A stretch of 64,000 nucleotides of DNA from Methylotenera oryzisoli. GTDB taxonomy: Bacteria; Pseudomonadota; Gammaproteobacteria; Burkholderiales; Methylophilaceae. Below the pieces are notes generated by a model. It had not been told where the DNA came from, made no database searches, and saw nothing but the letters and a program-made list of their open reading frames with translations. A program made the position numbers and the translations under genes. The stretch covers positions 62,001 through 126,000 of the forward strand of contig NZ_PQVH01000002.1 in assembly GCF_004661485.1 (NCBI RefSeq), in the 5' to 3' direction. Positions 44,161 through 54,042 of the stretch are shown in pieces (position 1 is the first letter of the stretch; every line of letters starts with the position of its first letter).

Positions 44161-45309
44161 TTATACCTTATTTTCTGAGATATTTTTTATGATCTTTTCA
44201 CTAAAAATCACCAACTTAGTGGCTAGATCCGTTTGCTGTGCAAGTGCATTGGATTGCTGCCTGCTGTAAGTGTTGAGTGCACTGAGATGGCTTAAATAAT
44301 CCTGCCATGTTGCGGTGGATATCTGCTCTGATAGCCATGCATTGTGCAAGTTATAAGCAGCCACTTTGGTAGCGTCTGCACATTGTGCATAAAATAAATC
44401 TAAAAATGCATGCAGTTTTTTAATGTGGGTTTGTTCTGTTTGTAAGTATGGTTGCCAGATAAAAGGCTTGCCTGCCCAAATGGCGCGTATCCAGCTATCT
44501 TCTCCACGTACAAAATTGATGTCACAGCAGCCGAGCAGTTGGTCGTAATCGCTTTGGCTTAAAAACGGAATTACATGCAGCGTAAGGTTTTGTTGGGTGA
44601 ATGTACCGCCAATGTGCAGTGCGCTTTGGCCAAAAAAATCAGCCACACTGGGTAAGATGCTGCTGGCAGGCACGTAGCAACTGATGGGCTGGCTGGATTG
44701 TGCCATTGCTAACAATAAGGTAGTAATCGGCGCATGCGGGTAGCAGAATAAAGATACTTTTAAGTGTGGGCTGTGTGCCAAGCCTAAGCTGTCCCAGAAG
44801 CTTTGTTGCTGTGTGGGTGTTTGAGCGAGTCGTTGTTGCTGTTGAGTAATCGCATGTTCCCGCAACAAACCGCCGGTGCTGGTGGTGAAGCCCGGGAAAA
44901 AGAAGTGGCGCGTTAAAGCGCCGCGTTTTGAGCTTTTTGCATGGAAATCATCCACCCAGCTTTCAGCCGATAAATATTCTAAATTAATCCAAACCGTGCT
45001 TGGCTGCATGGTATCGAGGTAGGCTTGCGGTAGTTCACAGGCGAAGCTTTCGATAACGACAGGAGCCGCTGCAGGGAGTTTCGTATCAGCATGCCATGCA
45101 ATGATGCTAATGCCTTGAATGGATTGCTGCCCGAGTGAGGTGTCGATGGCTGGAATCAGTTGCTGGGCTACATGCAGGTCATCAATATACAGGTGGATTG
45201 TTAATTGGTGCTCGCTTTGCAATTGTTTTGCTAGACGCCAGCAGATGCCAATATCGCCAAAGTTATCGACTATTTTGCAGAATATATCCCAGTTTTTATC
45301 TATTGCCAT
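44161..45309 (-). CDS. earP: EF-P arginine rhamnosyltransferase
   Basis: A 382-residue glycosyltransferase (GT104) that adds rhamnose from dTDP-rhamnose to Arg32 of EF-P. The N-terminal DNFGDIGICWRLAKQL includes the catalytic-loop Asp, VWINLEYLSAESWVDDFH is a family hallmark, and CDINFVRGEDSWIRAIWAGKPFIWQPY forms the donor site with the RGEDS motif. It sits directly upstream of efp on the same strand (36 bases), the usual arrangement in betaproteobacteria and pseudomonads. Confidence 0.96.
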   Translation of the reverse strand: MAIDKNWDIFCKIVDNFGDIGICWRLAKQLQSEHQLTIHLYIDDLHVAQQLIPAIDTSLGQQSIQGISIIAWHADTKLPAAAPVVIESFACELPQAYLDTMQPSTVWINLEYLSAESWVDDFHAKSSKRGALTRHFFFPGFTTSTGGLLREHAITQQQQRLAQTPTQQQSFWDSLGLAHSPHLKVSLFCYPHAPITTLLLAMAQSSQPISCYVPASSILPSVADFFGQSALHIGGTFTQQNLTLHVIPFLSQSDYDQLLGCCDINFVRGEDSWIRAIWAGKPFIWQPYLQTEQTHIKKLHAFLDLFYAQCADATKVAAYNLHNAWLSEQISTATWQDYLSHLSALNTYSRQQSNALAQQTDLATKLVIFSEKIIKNISENKV

Positions 45310-45315
45310 GCGGAT

Positions 45316-45666
45316 TTACAGCAGGTGAATATTAAAAATTTTTAGTAGTTGCGCGTAGCCGTAAAACAGTACTGCGGTGATCAATATGCAGGTGAGTAGC
45401 GTAGGCCAGAATCCAAACCTTGGCAGCATCCATGCAAACACTGGGAACATAGGCAGGGTGGGGATGACATACCAAAATGTGTAATAGGCATGATTGGCAA
45501 TTTTCGCGGTGGGCTGATGCTCAATATAAAGCCAAATGAGGCTGATGATGGTAATTAAGGGAAGTGCGGCAACCAAACCACCAAGTTTATCGCTAAGTTT
45601 AGCCGTTTCTGAAATAACAACAATTGCTAATGCTGTCAGCAGATATTTAATGATGAGGTAGATCAT
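45316..45666 (-). CDS. DUF3147 membrane protein
   Basis: A 116-residue inner-membrane protein with four hydrophobic helices. MIYLIIKYLLTALAIVVISETAK and LGGLVAALPLITIISLIWLY match the DUF3147 family, of unknown function. It lies 6 bases before earP and 5 bases after greB on the minus strand, so the greB-DUF3147-earP genes are probably one transcript. Confidence 0.82.
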   Translation of the reverse strand: MIYLIIKYLLTALAIVVISETAKLSDKLGGLVAALPLITIISLIWLYIEHQPTAKIANHAYYTFWYVIPTLPMFPVFAWMLPRFGFWPTLLTCILITAVLFYGYAQLLKIFNIHLL

Positions 45667-45671
45667 GGCGG

Positions 45672-46157
45672 TTAATATTTAATCTCAACGATTTCGAAGC
45701 TTGCTTCACCTTTGGGCGTGGCGGCGCGGACGGTGTCACCGATAGATTTACCCAATAAGGATTTTGCCAAAGGCGACACCCAACTGATATAGCCTTTGCT
45801 TGGTTCCAGCTCGTCTTTACCTACAATCCGATAAACGTGCTCGGTGTCATCGTCTAGATTGTATAAACTGACCCAGGCGCCAAAATATACTTTTTCTAGG
45901 TGCTGCTGTTGGCTGGCATCTACGATTTCAGCTAAATCCATGCGCCGCATTAAATGACGGCAGCGGCTATCAATTTGGCGCAGGCGTCGTTTGCCGTAGA
46001 TGTAGTCGCCATTTTCACTGCGGTCGCCATTGCCGGCAGCCCATGAAACGGTACGTACCACCTCTGGACGTTCTATTTTGTACAGCTGGTGAAACTCTGC
46101 CTTAAGCGCTTCAAAGCCTTCAGGCGTGATGTAATTCTTTTCGTCGGTAGCGGCCAT
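45672..46157 (-). CDS. greB: Transcription elongation factor GreB
   Basis: A 161-residue factor that enters the RNA polymerase secondary channel and stimulates cleavage of backtracked RNA. The N-terminal coiled coil has the acidic tip GNGDRSENGDY and ends near LRQIDSRCRHLMRRMD; the C-terminal FKBP-like domain has GISWVSPLAKSLLGKSIGD-type sequence (ISWVSPLAKSLLGKSIGD). Its length and RRMDLAEIVD favour GreB over GreA. Confidence 0.93.
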   Translation of the reverse strand: MAATDEKNYITPEGFEALKAEFHQLYKIERPEVVRTVSWAAGNGDRSENGDYIYGKRRLRQIDSRCRHLMRRMDLAEIVDASQQQHLEKVYFGAWVSLYNLDDDTEHVYRIVGKDELEPSKGYISWVSPLAKSLLGKSIGDTVRAATPKGEASFEIVEIKY

Positions 46158-46164
46158 GAGGTAA

Positions 46165-46557
46165 CTATTTGCTCGCTTTAGTTTCGTCTAGTAATTGCAC
46201 ATCTTTGACATAAAAACTGGTTTCACCAAAGCAGGTGGTCGGTACACCTTTGTGCTCTTCATAGATTAGACGCACACGCTCACCAACAGTTGTGTTGATT
46301 TTTTTTGCCACGCTGGCATCTCTAACGGTAAAAAAGAACTTCTCCGCCTGCGTACCCGGCATGGAAACTAAAATGAGCTCACCTTCATAAGTTTTGCAAA
46401 CCCAACCTTTTTGCGAGAGCTTTTGGACATAGCCTGCACGCTCGCCTGAGGAATAAACCCAGCTTAATGATGCCCAGGTGTAAAGCGCAAACAGCGCGCA
46501 AGGAACCAGTATCAGCAAGGTGAAATAAGTCAATATTTTTTGAAGTCGAGTTAACAT
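46165..46557 (-). CDS. Small membrane-anchored protein of unknown function
   Basis: A 130-residue protein with one N-terminal helix (YFTLLILVPCALFALYTWA) and a periplasmic part containing GYVQKLSQKGWVCKTYEGEL, FFFTVRDASVAKKI and TCFGETSFYVKDVQLL. Similar short proteins occur in many bacteria without known function. It heads the leftward greB cluster (7 bases before greB) and diverges from the AddB-like gene. Confidence 0.7.
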   Translation of the reverse strand: MLTRLQKILTYFTLLILVPCALFALYTWASLSWVYSSGERAGYVQKLSQKGWVCKTYEGELILVSMPGTQAEKFFFTVRDASVAKKINTTVGERVRLIYEEHKGVPTTCFGETSFYVKDVQLLDETKASK

Positions 46558-46632
46558 GGTTCGTTTCAGGCTTTAGGTTGTGAGTGCACCTATTTTATTT
46601 GCCTATTACAAATAATCCAATAGAATTGTGAA

Positions 46633-49326
46633 ATGACTTTAAAGACGCTCATCCTTTGTCCATCCGCCCGGTTGGCGCGCAGTATCCAGACCGACATCGC
46701 ACAGCAGCACCTGCAAGCAGCACAAACCCAGTGGCATAGCCCGGAGGTACAGACTTTATCGCAATGGCTGGAGCATATCATTGAGGAAAGTTTACTCACT
46801 GGCGGGATTGCAGCGCAGCGCTCGCCTTATGCATTAAGTGGTTTTAATGAGCAGTTGTTGTGGGAAGAGGTGGTTACACAATCACTGAAGAAAAATGCCT
46901 TTGGAGAGCTGTTTGATGTTTCAGGCTTAGCCAAGGCGGCGATGGAGGCAAACCGCTACGTGGTGGCTTGGCGTTTGCATGTGCCAAGCGAGCATCAGGC
47001 AGAGGAGTGCCGCCAGTTCTTATTATGGCAGCAGGTTTTTCAGGCGCGTTGCAGTGAATTAAATGCACTGGAAAGCGTGCGTTATTTAGATTGGCAACTA
47101 TCTCAGTTGGCTGATGCAAGCAGTGTATTGCCATCTAGAATCGCGTTTGCTGGTTTTGACCAAACTGCACCGCAAGAGAAGCGCTTGCGTGAGATTTTAA
47201 TACAGCGTGGTGTGCTGGTTGAAGATTACACCACCATTGCCAGTGAGACCGCACAAACCCAGCATGTGTGCTTGGAGCACGAGGATGCAGAGTGCCGCGC
47301 TGCGGTGGCATGGGCTGCACAATATTTGGCAGCGCAGCCCAATGCCGTGATTGCGATTGTGACCCCACGCTTGAGTGAAGTGAGAAATCAGCTGGCAGAT
47401 TTACTGGATGATGTGTTTTACCCTGAGAGTGTGCGCCCAAGTTTGGCTGCGATACCGCGTCGTTATAATTTTTCTTTAGGCACGCCACTGGCGCAGCAGC
47501 CTGTAGTGCAGGCCGCATTGCATTTATTAAGGTTAGTGACGGCTTATCAATTAGCTTATGCAGATGTTTCTGCTATGTTGCTTTCTCCATTTTGGTCTGC
47601 AAGTCAGCAAGAAGCCGATGCGCGTGCTTTGCTTGACGCAAAGATGCGTGAAAAACTCCCTGCGCAGTTTACGCTAGCTAGTTTTGTTGTGTTTGCGCAG
47701 AAGCAGCATGACGATGGCTTGAACCTGAAGCAGTTGTTGTATGACCTTAACGCAGTGATGGCGGCAGTGCCGAGCAAACTGGCGCACGCTGCGCAATGGG
47801 GCGAAGTGCTAGATGCGTTGCTTGAGCATTTAGGTTGGCCTGGTGAGCGTACGATTAGCAGTTTGGAGTATCAGGCAATCAATGCATGGCAAAAGGCATT
47901 GCAGCAGCTGGCACAGTTGGATGTGTTGGGGCGGCGCATTTCTGCCAATCAAGCAGTGGCTTATTTGCAGCAAATATGTACCAGCCAAGTGTTTCAGCCT
48001 GAAACAGAACAAACGCCTGCGATTCAGATATTGGGGATTATGGAAGGGCTGAGTGCGCCAGTCGATGCCATTTGGTGCATGCATATGAATGACCATATCT
48101 GGCCGCCTCCGGCCCGTCCGAATCCATTATTGCCTGCATTTATTCAACGCTTAGCAGGTTTACCCAACGCGGATGACAGTATTCAGGCAACATTTGCGGC
48201 AACCATACATCACCGCTTATTGTATTCTGCACGGCAGATTACTTTCTCAAGTAGCCGCACCGCAGGGGAGAGCCAGCTACGTGCCTCCCCATTGATGCAA
48301 AATATCCCGATGCTGACTGCCGATGTCAGCCTGGCTGAAACGCTAGCTGAGCAGTTAAGCCTTAAAGCACATGAAACTTTAGAGCACATGGATGACCACA
48401 GGGCGCCGATTGTGCAAGAGGGGGATCACGTATCAGGGGGGACTGGCTTGCTGAAAGCGCAGGCAATTTGTCCTGCATGGGCGTTTTATCAATATCGTCT
48501 GGGCGCGAAAGCGCTCAAAGTTCCTACCAGTGGTTTAGATAGCATCATGCGCGGTTCATTGGTACATGATGTATTAGAACGGTTCTGGGAAAAACGCCAC
48601 TTTGCCGATTTGCGTGACATGAGTACGGATGATTTCACCCCGGCGTTACAACAGGCGGTGAGTTTAACCTTAAAAGAGTTTGCGGCTGATACTGACGTTG
48701 CCTCCGCTGCGATACTTGAGCTGGAGCATGAGCGGCTTTTTAATCTGGTCGGTGACTGGCTACAGTTTGAAAAAGAGCGTGGCGTAGTGTTCAAAATCGT
48801 AGGTTGTGAAGTGACCAAAATCGTGCAAATTTGTGGGATTGAAGTGACCTTGAAAATTGACCGAGTGCACCAGCTGGAAAATGGCGGTTTGGAATTTATT
48901 GACTATAAAACCGGGCAAACGCCTAAAACCAAAAACTGGGGAGAAGACCGTATTACAGAGCCGCAACTGCCCATCTACGCCAGTTTTTATGCTGATAACA
49001 CCAACCCTGTTACCGGTATCTATTTTGGTATGGTGAAAACTGCCGATCATGCGTTTACTGGGGTAGGCGAAGTTAACTTTGAAGCCGAGCAATCCAAGCG
49101 TAAACCAACTTTTACCCAAAATTTCATAGATTGGCCACACTTGTTAAACCATTGGAAAGCTTGTATTGAAGACATTGCGCTGGAACTTAAAGCCGGTGAA
49201 GCGGCAACACGTTTTAGCGATGCCTCTGATCTGATGTATTGCGAAGTGACAACCCTACTCAGGCTGCCTGAGCGCCAATTGCAATTTGAGCGGTTTCAGA
49301 CTGCGGATGCACAGGGTGTTGTTTGA
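46633..49326 (+). CDS. AddB-like PD-(D/E)XK nuclease (probable DNA repair protein)
   Basis: An 897-residue protein of the betaproteobacterial AddB-like type, partner of the UvrD-type helicase that follows; together they would process double-strand ends for RecA. The N-terminal part is a degenerate helicase; the C-terminal nuclease has MRGSLVHDVLERFW, then LKIDRV and FIDYKTG with the catalytic Asp and Lys. In AddB relatives four cysteines hold a 4Fe-4S cluster around this domain. Here the first (ICPAW) and one near the end (LMYCEVTTLLRL) are present, but two of the expected C-terminal cysteines appear to be Leu. The stop overlaps the next gene's ATG. Confidence 0.85.
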   Translation: MTLKTLILCPSARLARSIQTDIAQQHLQAAQTQWHSPEVQTLSQWLEHIIEESLLTGGIAAQRSPYALSGFNEQLLWEEVVTQSLKKNAFGELFDVSGLAKAAMEANRYVVAWRLHVPSEHQAEECRQFLLWQQVFQARCSELNALESVRYLDWQLSQLADASSVLPSRIAFAGFDQTAPQEKRLREILIQRGVLVEDYTTIASETAQTQHVCLEHEDAECRAAVAWAAQYLAAQPNAVIAIVTPRLSEVRNQLADLLDDVFYPESVRPSLAAIPRRYNFSLGTPLAQQPVVQAALHLLRLVTAYQLAYADVSAMLLSPFWSASQQEADARALLDAKMREKLPAQFTLASFVVFAQKQHDDGLNLKQLLYDLNAVMAAVPSKLAHAAQWGEVLDALLEHLGWPGERTISSLEYQAINAWQKALQQLAQLDVLGRRISANQAVAYLQQICTSQVFQPETEQTPAIQILGIMEGLSAPVDAIWCMHMNDHIWPPPARPNPLLPAFIQRLAGLPNADDSIQATFAATIHHRLLYSARQITFSSSRTAGESQLRASPLMQNIPMLTADVSLAETLAEQLSLKAHETLEHMDDHRAPIVQEGDHVSGGTGLLKAQAICPAWAFYQYRLGAKALKVPTSGLDSIMRGSLVHDVLERFWEKRHFADLRDMSTDDFTPALQQAVSLTLKEFAADTDVASAAILELEHERLFNLVGDWLQFEKERGVVFKIVGCEVTKIVQICGIEVTLKIDRVHQLENGGLEFIDYKTGQTPKTKNWGEDRITEPQLPIYASFYADNTNPVTGIYFGMVKTADHAFTGVGEVNFEAEQSKRKPTFTQNFIDWPHLLNHWKACIEDIALELKAGEAATRFSDASDLMYCEVTTLLRLPERQLQFERFQTADAQGVV

Positions 49327-52300
49327 TGAGTGTAGACCAAACCAACAATACCGCGGCAGAAGTGCTGGAGCTTGACGCGCAAAACCGTTTACGCGCACTG
49401 GATTTATCTTCTTTTATTGTAGAAGCGCCTGCTGGTGCAGGGAAAACAGAGCTACTTACCCAGCGCTATTTAAAGCTATTACAAACAGTCAATGCGCCTG
49501 AAGAGATTATTGCCATTACCTTTACCAATAAGGCTGCGGCAGAAATGCGCTTGCGTATTCTGGATAGCCTGTTAAAAGCTGATAGCAAAGAAATACCCAC
49601 GCAGGCACATAAGCAAATTACTTACGATCTGAGCTTAAAGGCGCTGCAACAATCTAGCCAGAAAAACTGGCAGTTGATTGAAAACCCGTCACGGCTACGC
49701 ATTTTTACCATTGATAGCCTTTGTGCGCATTTGGCACGGCAAATGCCATTGATGAGCCGATTCGGCGCACAGCCGCAGGTAACAACCGATGCCGGCGTGT
49801 TGTATGCGCAAGCCGCTGAGCAGGCGCTTGCTTTAGTTAACGGTACCGAGCATGGCGATTTAGTGAAAACAGCGCTACGTTATGTGGATAATGATACGAA
49901 TCAGCTTAAAAATCTGCTGATTAAAATGTTGGAAAAGCGCGATCAGTGGCTACATCATGCTCAGCATGAAGTGGATGCTGAGCAACTGCAGCAAACTTTG
50001 CGCTACTTGGTAGAGCAGGAACTGCAAGTTGCCGCGCACGCGGTGCCATTTAGATTGCAGCATTTATTAATGCCTACAGCACGTTTTGCCGCGTCAAACT
50101 TGCCTTGTGATCACCCCGTCGCCTTGTTAGTGGATTGGGAAACGCCACTGGCACAAAAGCAAGAAGCATTGCCAATGTGGTGTGCCTTAGCCGAGCTATT
50201 GTTAACTGCAAGCGGGGAGCCGCGCAAAGAAGGCGGTTTAAATGTGAAGATCGGGTTTCCGGCCACAGATGAAGGCCGTGCGCAAAAAAGCGCATTGATG
50301 GAGATTATTCACGCTGTTGAGGATGTGCCGGCCTTATATCGTGTTAAATCCTTGCCTGATTTAAGTAACGAGAACACAAGCTGGCAAATTATTACCACGC
50401 TCTCCAAACTGCTCACGTTAGCAGTTGCTGAGTTGTGGCTAGTGTTTCAGCGTGCCGGCGAGGTGGATTTTGTAGAGATTGCACAACGGGCTACCCATGC
50501 ATTGTCAGACCATTTTGGCGAGCCAACTGAGCTAGCGCTAAAGCTGGATTATCAAATTCAGCATTTGTTGGTGGATGAGTTTCAGGATACAAGCCCTAGT
50601 CAGGTGGCATTGATTGAGCAGTTAACATTGGGCTGGCAATTTGATGATGGACGTACTTTATTTGCCGTGGGCGACCCGATGCAGTCTATCTACCGCTTTC
50701 GTAAAGCCAATGTAGGCCTGTTTATTGATGCCGCGGTGAACGGTATTGGTAACATCTACTTGGAGCGGTTACAGCTGTACCGTAACAATCGTTCTTGTCC
50801 GGCCATTATTGATTGGATCAACCAGACTTTTGCACCAATATTCCCCATGCAAGATGAAGTGACGCAGGGGGCGATTCATTACCGGCCATTTATCGCCACT
50901 AGGCAAGAAATGCCTGAAGCTGGCGTGGAGGTGCATCCGCTGATTAAGCAGGCAGACGAAAACTACGAGGCCGCTGCACAACGTGAGGCAGAGGCCGTGA
51001 TTCGTATTATTCAACAGGAACGCAGCCATCACCCAGCGCAGAAAATTGCAGTGCTGGTCAGGTCCAAAAAACACTTATCGCATTTAGTGAGCCGATTACG
51101 GCGTGATCACCAAGATATTCCGTTTCAAGCAGTAGATATTGAGGCGCTGGAAGGTCGGCAGATTGTGCAGGACTTGCTCTCTCTGATGCATGCATTGCAC
51201 CACAGAGCAGATCGGGTGCACTGGCTGGCTATTTTACGTGCGCCCTGGTGCGGCTTAACTTTGCATGATTTATATGAGCTAGCCGGGCGTGACCATCACC
51301 GTACGGTTTGGTCGCTCATGCAAGATAACGATATTGTTAGCCAACTATCTGTAGATGGACAAGCGCGCCTGCTGCATATACGTGAGGTGTTGGCTGAAGC
51401 TTACGCAAGCCAAGGCCGTATGAGCGTGAGCCGCTGGATTAGAGGCGTCTGGCTGATGTTAAACGGTACGGATTGCTTATGGGATGCGGCAGACGTGGTG
51501 GATGTACAGGCATTTTTTGCATGTTTAGATGGCTTGGACCGTAGTAATCAATTTTCACCAGAGCGCATGGAAAGTGAAATTACCAAACTGTTTGCTGCAC
51601 CTGATAGCCACGGTGAACATCTGCAAATGATGACGATACACAAGTCCAAAGGGCTGGAGTTTGATACCGTGATTCTATTAGGATTAGGCGCTCCAACGGG
51701 CGGCAATAATACTGACAAGCCATTAGTGCTGTGGGAAGAGGTTAAAACGTCTGATAGCCATGAACTGCTTGCTGCACCCTATATTCCCAAGGGTTCGCGC
51801 GATAAAGACAAAGTGAGCCCATATGATTATTTAGAGTCACGTGAAAAGGCACGTGATGCTAATGAGTCTGCACGTGTACTCTACGTGGCAGCAACGCGGG
51901 TGGAGCGCAAACTACACCTGTTTGGTATCGCCAACCAGAACGCCAAGGGTGAAATCAGCCCCAATAAAAACACGTATTTGGATTTGTTATGGCCAAGTGT
52001 TGCCTCAGTATTTGAGTCTGATCCGCAATTGGCATCCGAACAACAGGCACTGGATGATATTGCAAACTTCACGCCACAACTGGTGCGGCTTGTACAGCCA
52101 GCTGTGCCTTTGCCGCTGCAAGCGAATCAGGCGGCGACTAGCTATGCTAAACCTAATGTAAAACCTAGCTATCATAGTAGTTTGGATGCAGATACAGGGA
52201 CCTTAGCGCACCGTTATATGGAGCTCATTGCACAGCAAGGTGTATCTCACTGGACGACGGCTCGCCTTGCAACGCTGGCGCCTGCAATGCAGCACTGGCT

Positions 52301-52688
52301 GCGTCAGCGTGGCCATGCCTCAGCAGCATCTAATGAGGCGGCAGCGGCGGTGCAGCGCATATTACAGCAAACGCTAAACAGTGCAGATGGCCAGTGGGTG
52401 CTGCAAGCAAGACCAGATGCTGAGTCCGAGCTAGGTATTACACGCAGTCAGCAGGATGCGGTGAAAAGCTATGTGATAGACCGCACCTTTGTAGAAGATG
52501 GTATTCGCTGGATTATTGATTACAAATCGGTGATTTTAGCGACGGATATGGCAGAGAGTGAGCTTAAGGCGGTGGCCGCGCAATACAAAGCGCAATTAGA
52601 AAACTACGCTATGTTGTTTGCACATGAAACCTACCCGATTAAGAAAGCGATTTTATTTTTAAGTATAGGTAAGCTGGTTATGATATAA
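49326..52688 (+). CDS. AddA/RecB-like UvrD-family helicase-nuclease
   Basis: A SF1A helicase with a C-terminal nuclease, about 1120 residues. Walker A is EAPAGAGKTELLTQRYL, motif Ia ITFTNKAAAEMR, Walker B VDEFQDTSPSQ, motif III VGDPMQSIYRFRKANVGLF, motif V MTIHKSKGLEFDTVIL, motif VI VLYVAATRVERKL. The C terminus has a RecB-type nuclease, ending WIIDYKSV. It is coupled to the AddB-like gene (TGATG). A TTG three bases earlier is in frame; ATG 49326 is preferred. A role in double-strand break repair is assigned by family. Confidence 0.9.
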   Translation: MSVDQTNNTAAEVLELDAQNRLRALDLSSFIVEAPAGAGKTELLTQRYLKLLQTVNAPEEIIAITFTNKAAAEMRLRILDSLLKADSKEIPTQAHKQITYDLSLKALQQSSQKNWQLIENPSRLRIFTIDSLCAHLARQMPLMSRFGAQPQVTTDAGVLYAQAAEQALALVNGTEHGDLVKTALRYVDNDTNQLKNLLIKMLEKRDQWLHHAQHEVDAEQLQQTLRYLVEQELQVAAHAVPFRLQHLLMPTARFAASNLPCDHPVALLVDWETPLAQKQEALPMWCALAELLLTASGEPRKEGGLNVKIGFPATDEGRAQKSALMEIIHAVEDVPALYRVKSLPDLSNENTSWQIITTLSKLLTLAVAELWLVFQRAGEVDFVEIAQRATHALSDHFGEPTELALKLDYQIQHLLVDEFQDTSPSQVALIEQLTLGWQFDDGRTLFAVGDPMQSIYRFRKANVGLFIDAAVNGIGNIYLERLQLYRNNRSCPAIIDWINQTFAPIFPMQDEVTQGAIHYRPFIATRQEMPEAGVEVHPLIKQADENYEAAAQREAEAVIRIIQQERSHHPAQKIAVLVRSKKHLSHLVSRLRRDHQDIPFQAVDIEALEGRQIVQDLLSLMHALHHRADRVHWLAILRAPWCGLTLHDLYELAGRDHHRTVWSLMQDNDIVSQLSVDGQARLLHIREVLAEAYASQGRMSVSRWIRGVWLMLNGTDCLWDAADVVDVQAFFACLDGLDRSNQFSPERMESEITKLFAAPDSHGEHLQMMTIHKSKGLEFDTVILLGLGAPTGGNNTDKPLVLWEEVKTSDSHELLAAPYIPKGSRDKDKVSPYDYLESREKARDANESARVLYVAATRVERKLHLFGIANQNAKGEISPNKNTYLDLLWPSVASVFESDPQLASEQQALDDIANFTPQLVRLVQPAVPLPLQANQAATSYAKPNVKPSYHSSLDADTGTLAHRYMELIAQQGVSHWTTARLATLAPAMQHWLRQRGHASAASNEAAAAVQRILQQTLNSADGQWVLQARPDAESELGITRSQQDAVKSYVIDRTFVEDGIRWIIDYKSVILATDMAESELKAVAAQYKAQLENYAMLFAHETYPIKKAILFLSIGKLVMI

Positions 52689-52776
52689 ACAATCATACAT
52701 CATCGGCTGATGAGCAGTTAGCCCGTGCGTTGTGACTGTTGCTTGTGTCATCAAAAAATGATTAGGGGGTGAGCTT

Positions 52777-53892
52777 ATGCTGATTGGCGTGCCTAAAGAA
52801 ATCAAAGCGCAAGAGTACCGGGTAGGACTGGTGCCAGAAAACGTACGTGAGCTCGTCTCTCGTGGTCATGAAGTAATAGTGGAGGCGGGTGCCGGTATCG
52901 GTATCAGTGCCTCAGATGCACATTATGCAGCAGCCGGCGCCACCATCGTATATGCAGCACAAGAGGTATTTAAAAGCGCTGAGCTGATTGTTAAAGTCAA
53001 AGAGCCGCAAGCCATAGAGCGGCAATGGCTACAAGCTGGGCAGATGCTTTTTACTTATCTGCATCTTGCGCCAGACCCACAGCAGGCGAGCGACCTCATC
53101 GATTCTGGCGCAACCTGTATTGCTTATGAAACGGTGACGGGTAAGGGCGGATTACCATTATTGGCGCCGATGTCTGAAGTGGCAGGCAGGCTCGCAGTGC
53201 AGGCTGGTGCTTATTTCCTCGAAAAAACACATGGTGGACTTGGCGTGTTGCTGGGCGGCATACCAGGCGTGGCGCCAGCGCAAGTGACCGTGCTTGGTGG
53301 CGGGGTGGTGGGGTTGCATGCGATTGATGTAGCACTGGGCATGGGCGCTAACGTGACAGTGCTAGATCGCAATATTGAGGTGCTGCGTAAACTACAAAAA
53401 CAATTTGGCCATCGTTTGCATACGGTATGCTCAACGGCAGCTGCGATTGAGCAACACTGCCTCATGGCTGATTTATTGATTGGCGCGGTTTTGATTCCAG
53501 GCGCATCTGCACCCAAACTGATTACGCGTGAAATGGTGGCGCGCATGAAGCCCGGCAGTGTGATTGTTGATGTGGCTATTGATCAGGGTGGTTGCTGTGA
53601 AACCGCTCACCCCACTACACATGATGCACCTACTTATATCGTAGATGGCGTGATTCATTATTGTGTGGCAAACATGCCGGGCTCGGTGCCGCGGACTTCA
53701 GCTTATGCACTTAATAATGCAACATTGCCTTATGTGATTGCACTGGCAGATAACGGCTTGCAAGCGCTGCGTGATGATGAAGACTTGAGAAACGGCTTGA
53801 ATATTCATCAAGGTAAAGTGACCAATCTCCCAGTGGCCAGCGCCTTAGGTTTTGCCTTTACCGAGCCAGCAGAGGCATTAGGGATGTGCTAA
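52777..53892 (+). CDS. ald: Alanine dehydrogenase
   Basis: A 371-residue NAD-dependent enzyme interconverting L-alanine and pyruvate plus ammonia. [37 protein letters not shown], the NAD fold [21 protein letters not shown] and [18 protein letters not shown] are all family signatures. AGGGGGTGAG precedes the ATG. It is close in sequence style to the pyridine-nucleotide transhydrogenase alpha family, but the length and motifs fit alanine dehydrogenase. Confidence 0.94.
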   Translation: MLIGVPKEIKAQEYRVGLVPENVRELVSRGHEVIVEAGAGIGISASDAHYAAAGATIVYAAQEVFKSAELIVKVKEPQAIERQWLQAGQMLFTYLHLAPDPQQASDLIDSGATCIAYETVTGKGGLPLLAPMSEVAGRLAVQAGAYFLEKTHGGLGVLLGGIPGVAPAQVTVLGGGVVGLHAIDVALGMGANVTVLDRNIEVLRKLQKQFGHRLHTVCSTAAAIEQHCLMADLLIGAVLIPGASAPKLITREMVARMKPGSVIVDVAIDQGGCCETAHPTTHDAPTYIVDGVIHYCVANMPGSVPRTSAYALNNATLPYVIALADNGLQALRDDEDLRNGLNIHQGKVTNLPVASALGFAFTEPAEALGMC

Positions 53893-53981
53893 ATCGATGG
53901 CCGCCTAAATTGATGCTCGTAGTGTGCATCTCACTGCTTTGTTTTAATTACAATTTATAGTACTTAACTGCAAACTCAACA

Positions 53982-54016
53982 AGGACAAATGATACTTTTC
54001 AGGTACTATCTGTCCT
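53982..54016. promoter_or_regulatory. Imperfect palindrome upstream of hflX
   Basis: Arms AGGACA and TGTCCT with inner TAC/GTA at symmetrical spacing, ending 26 bases before the hflX ATG. It could be an operator or a leader hairpin. Confidence 0.3.
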
Positions 54017-54042
54017 CAATCAATTAATCAATCTGTCTCCTA

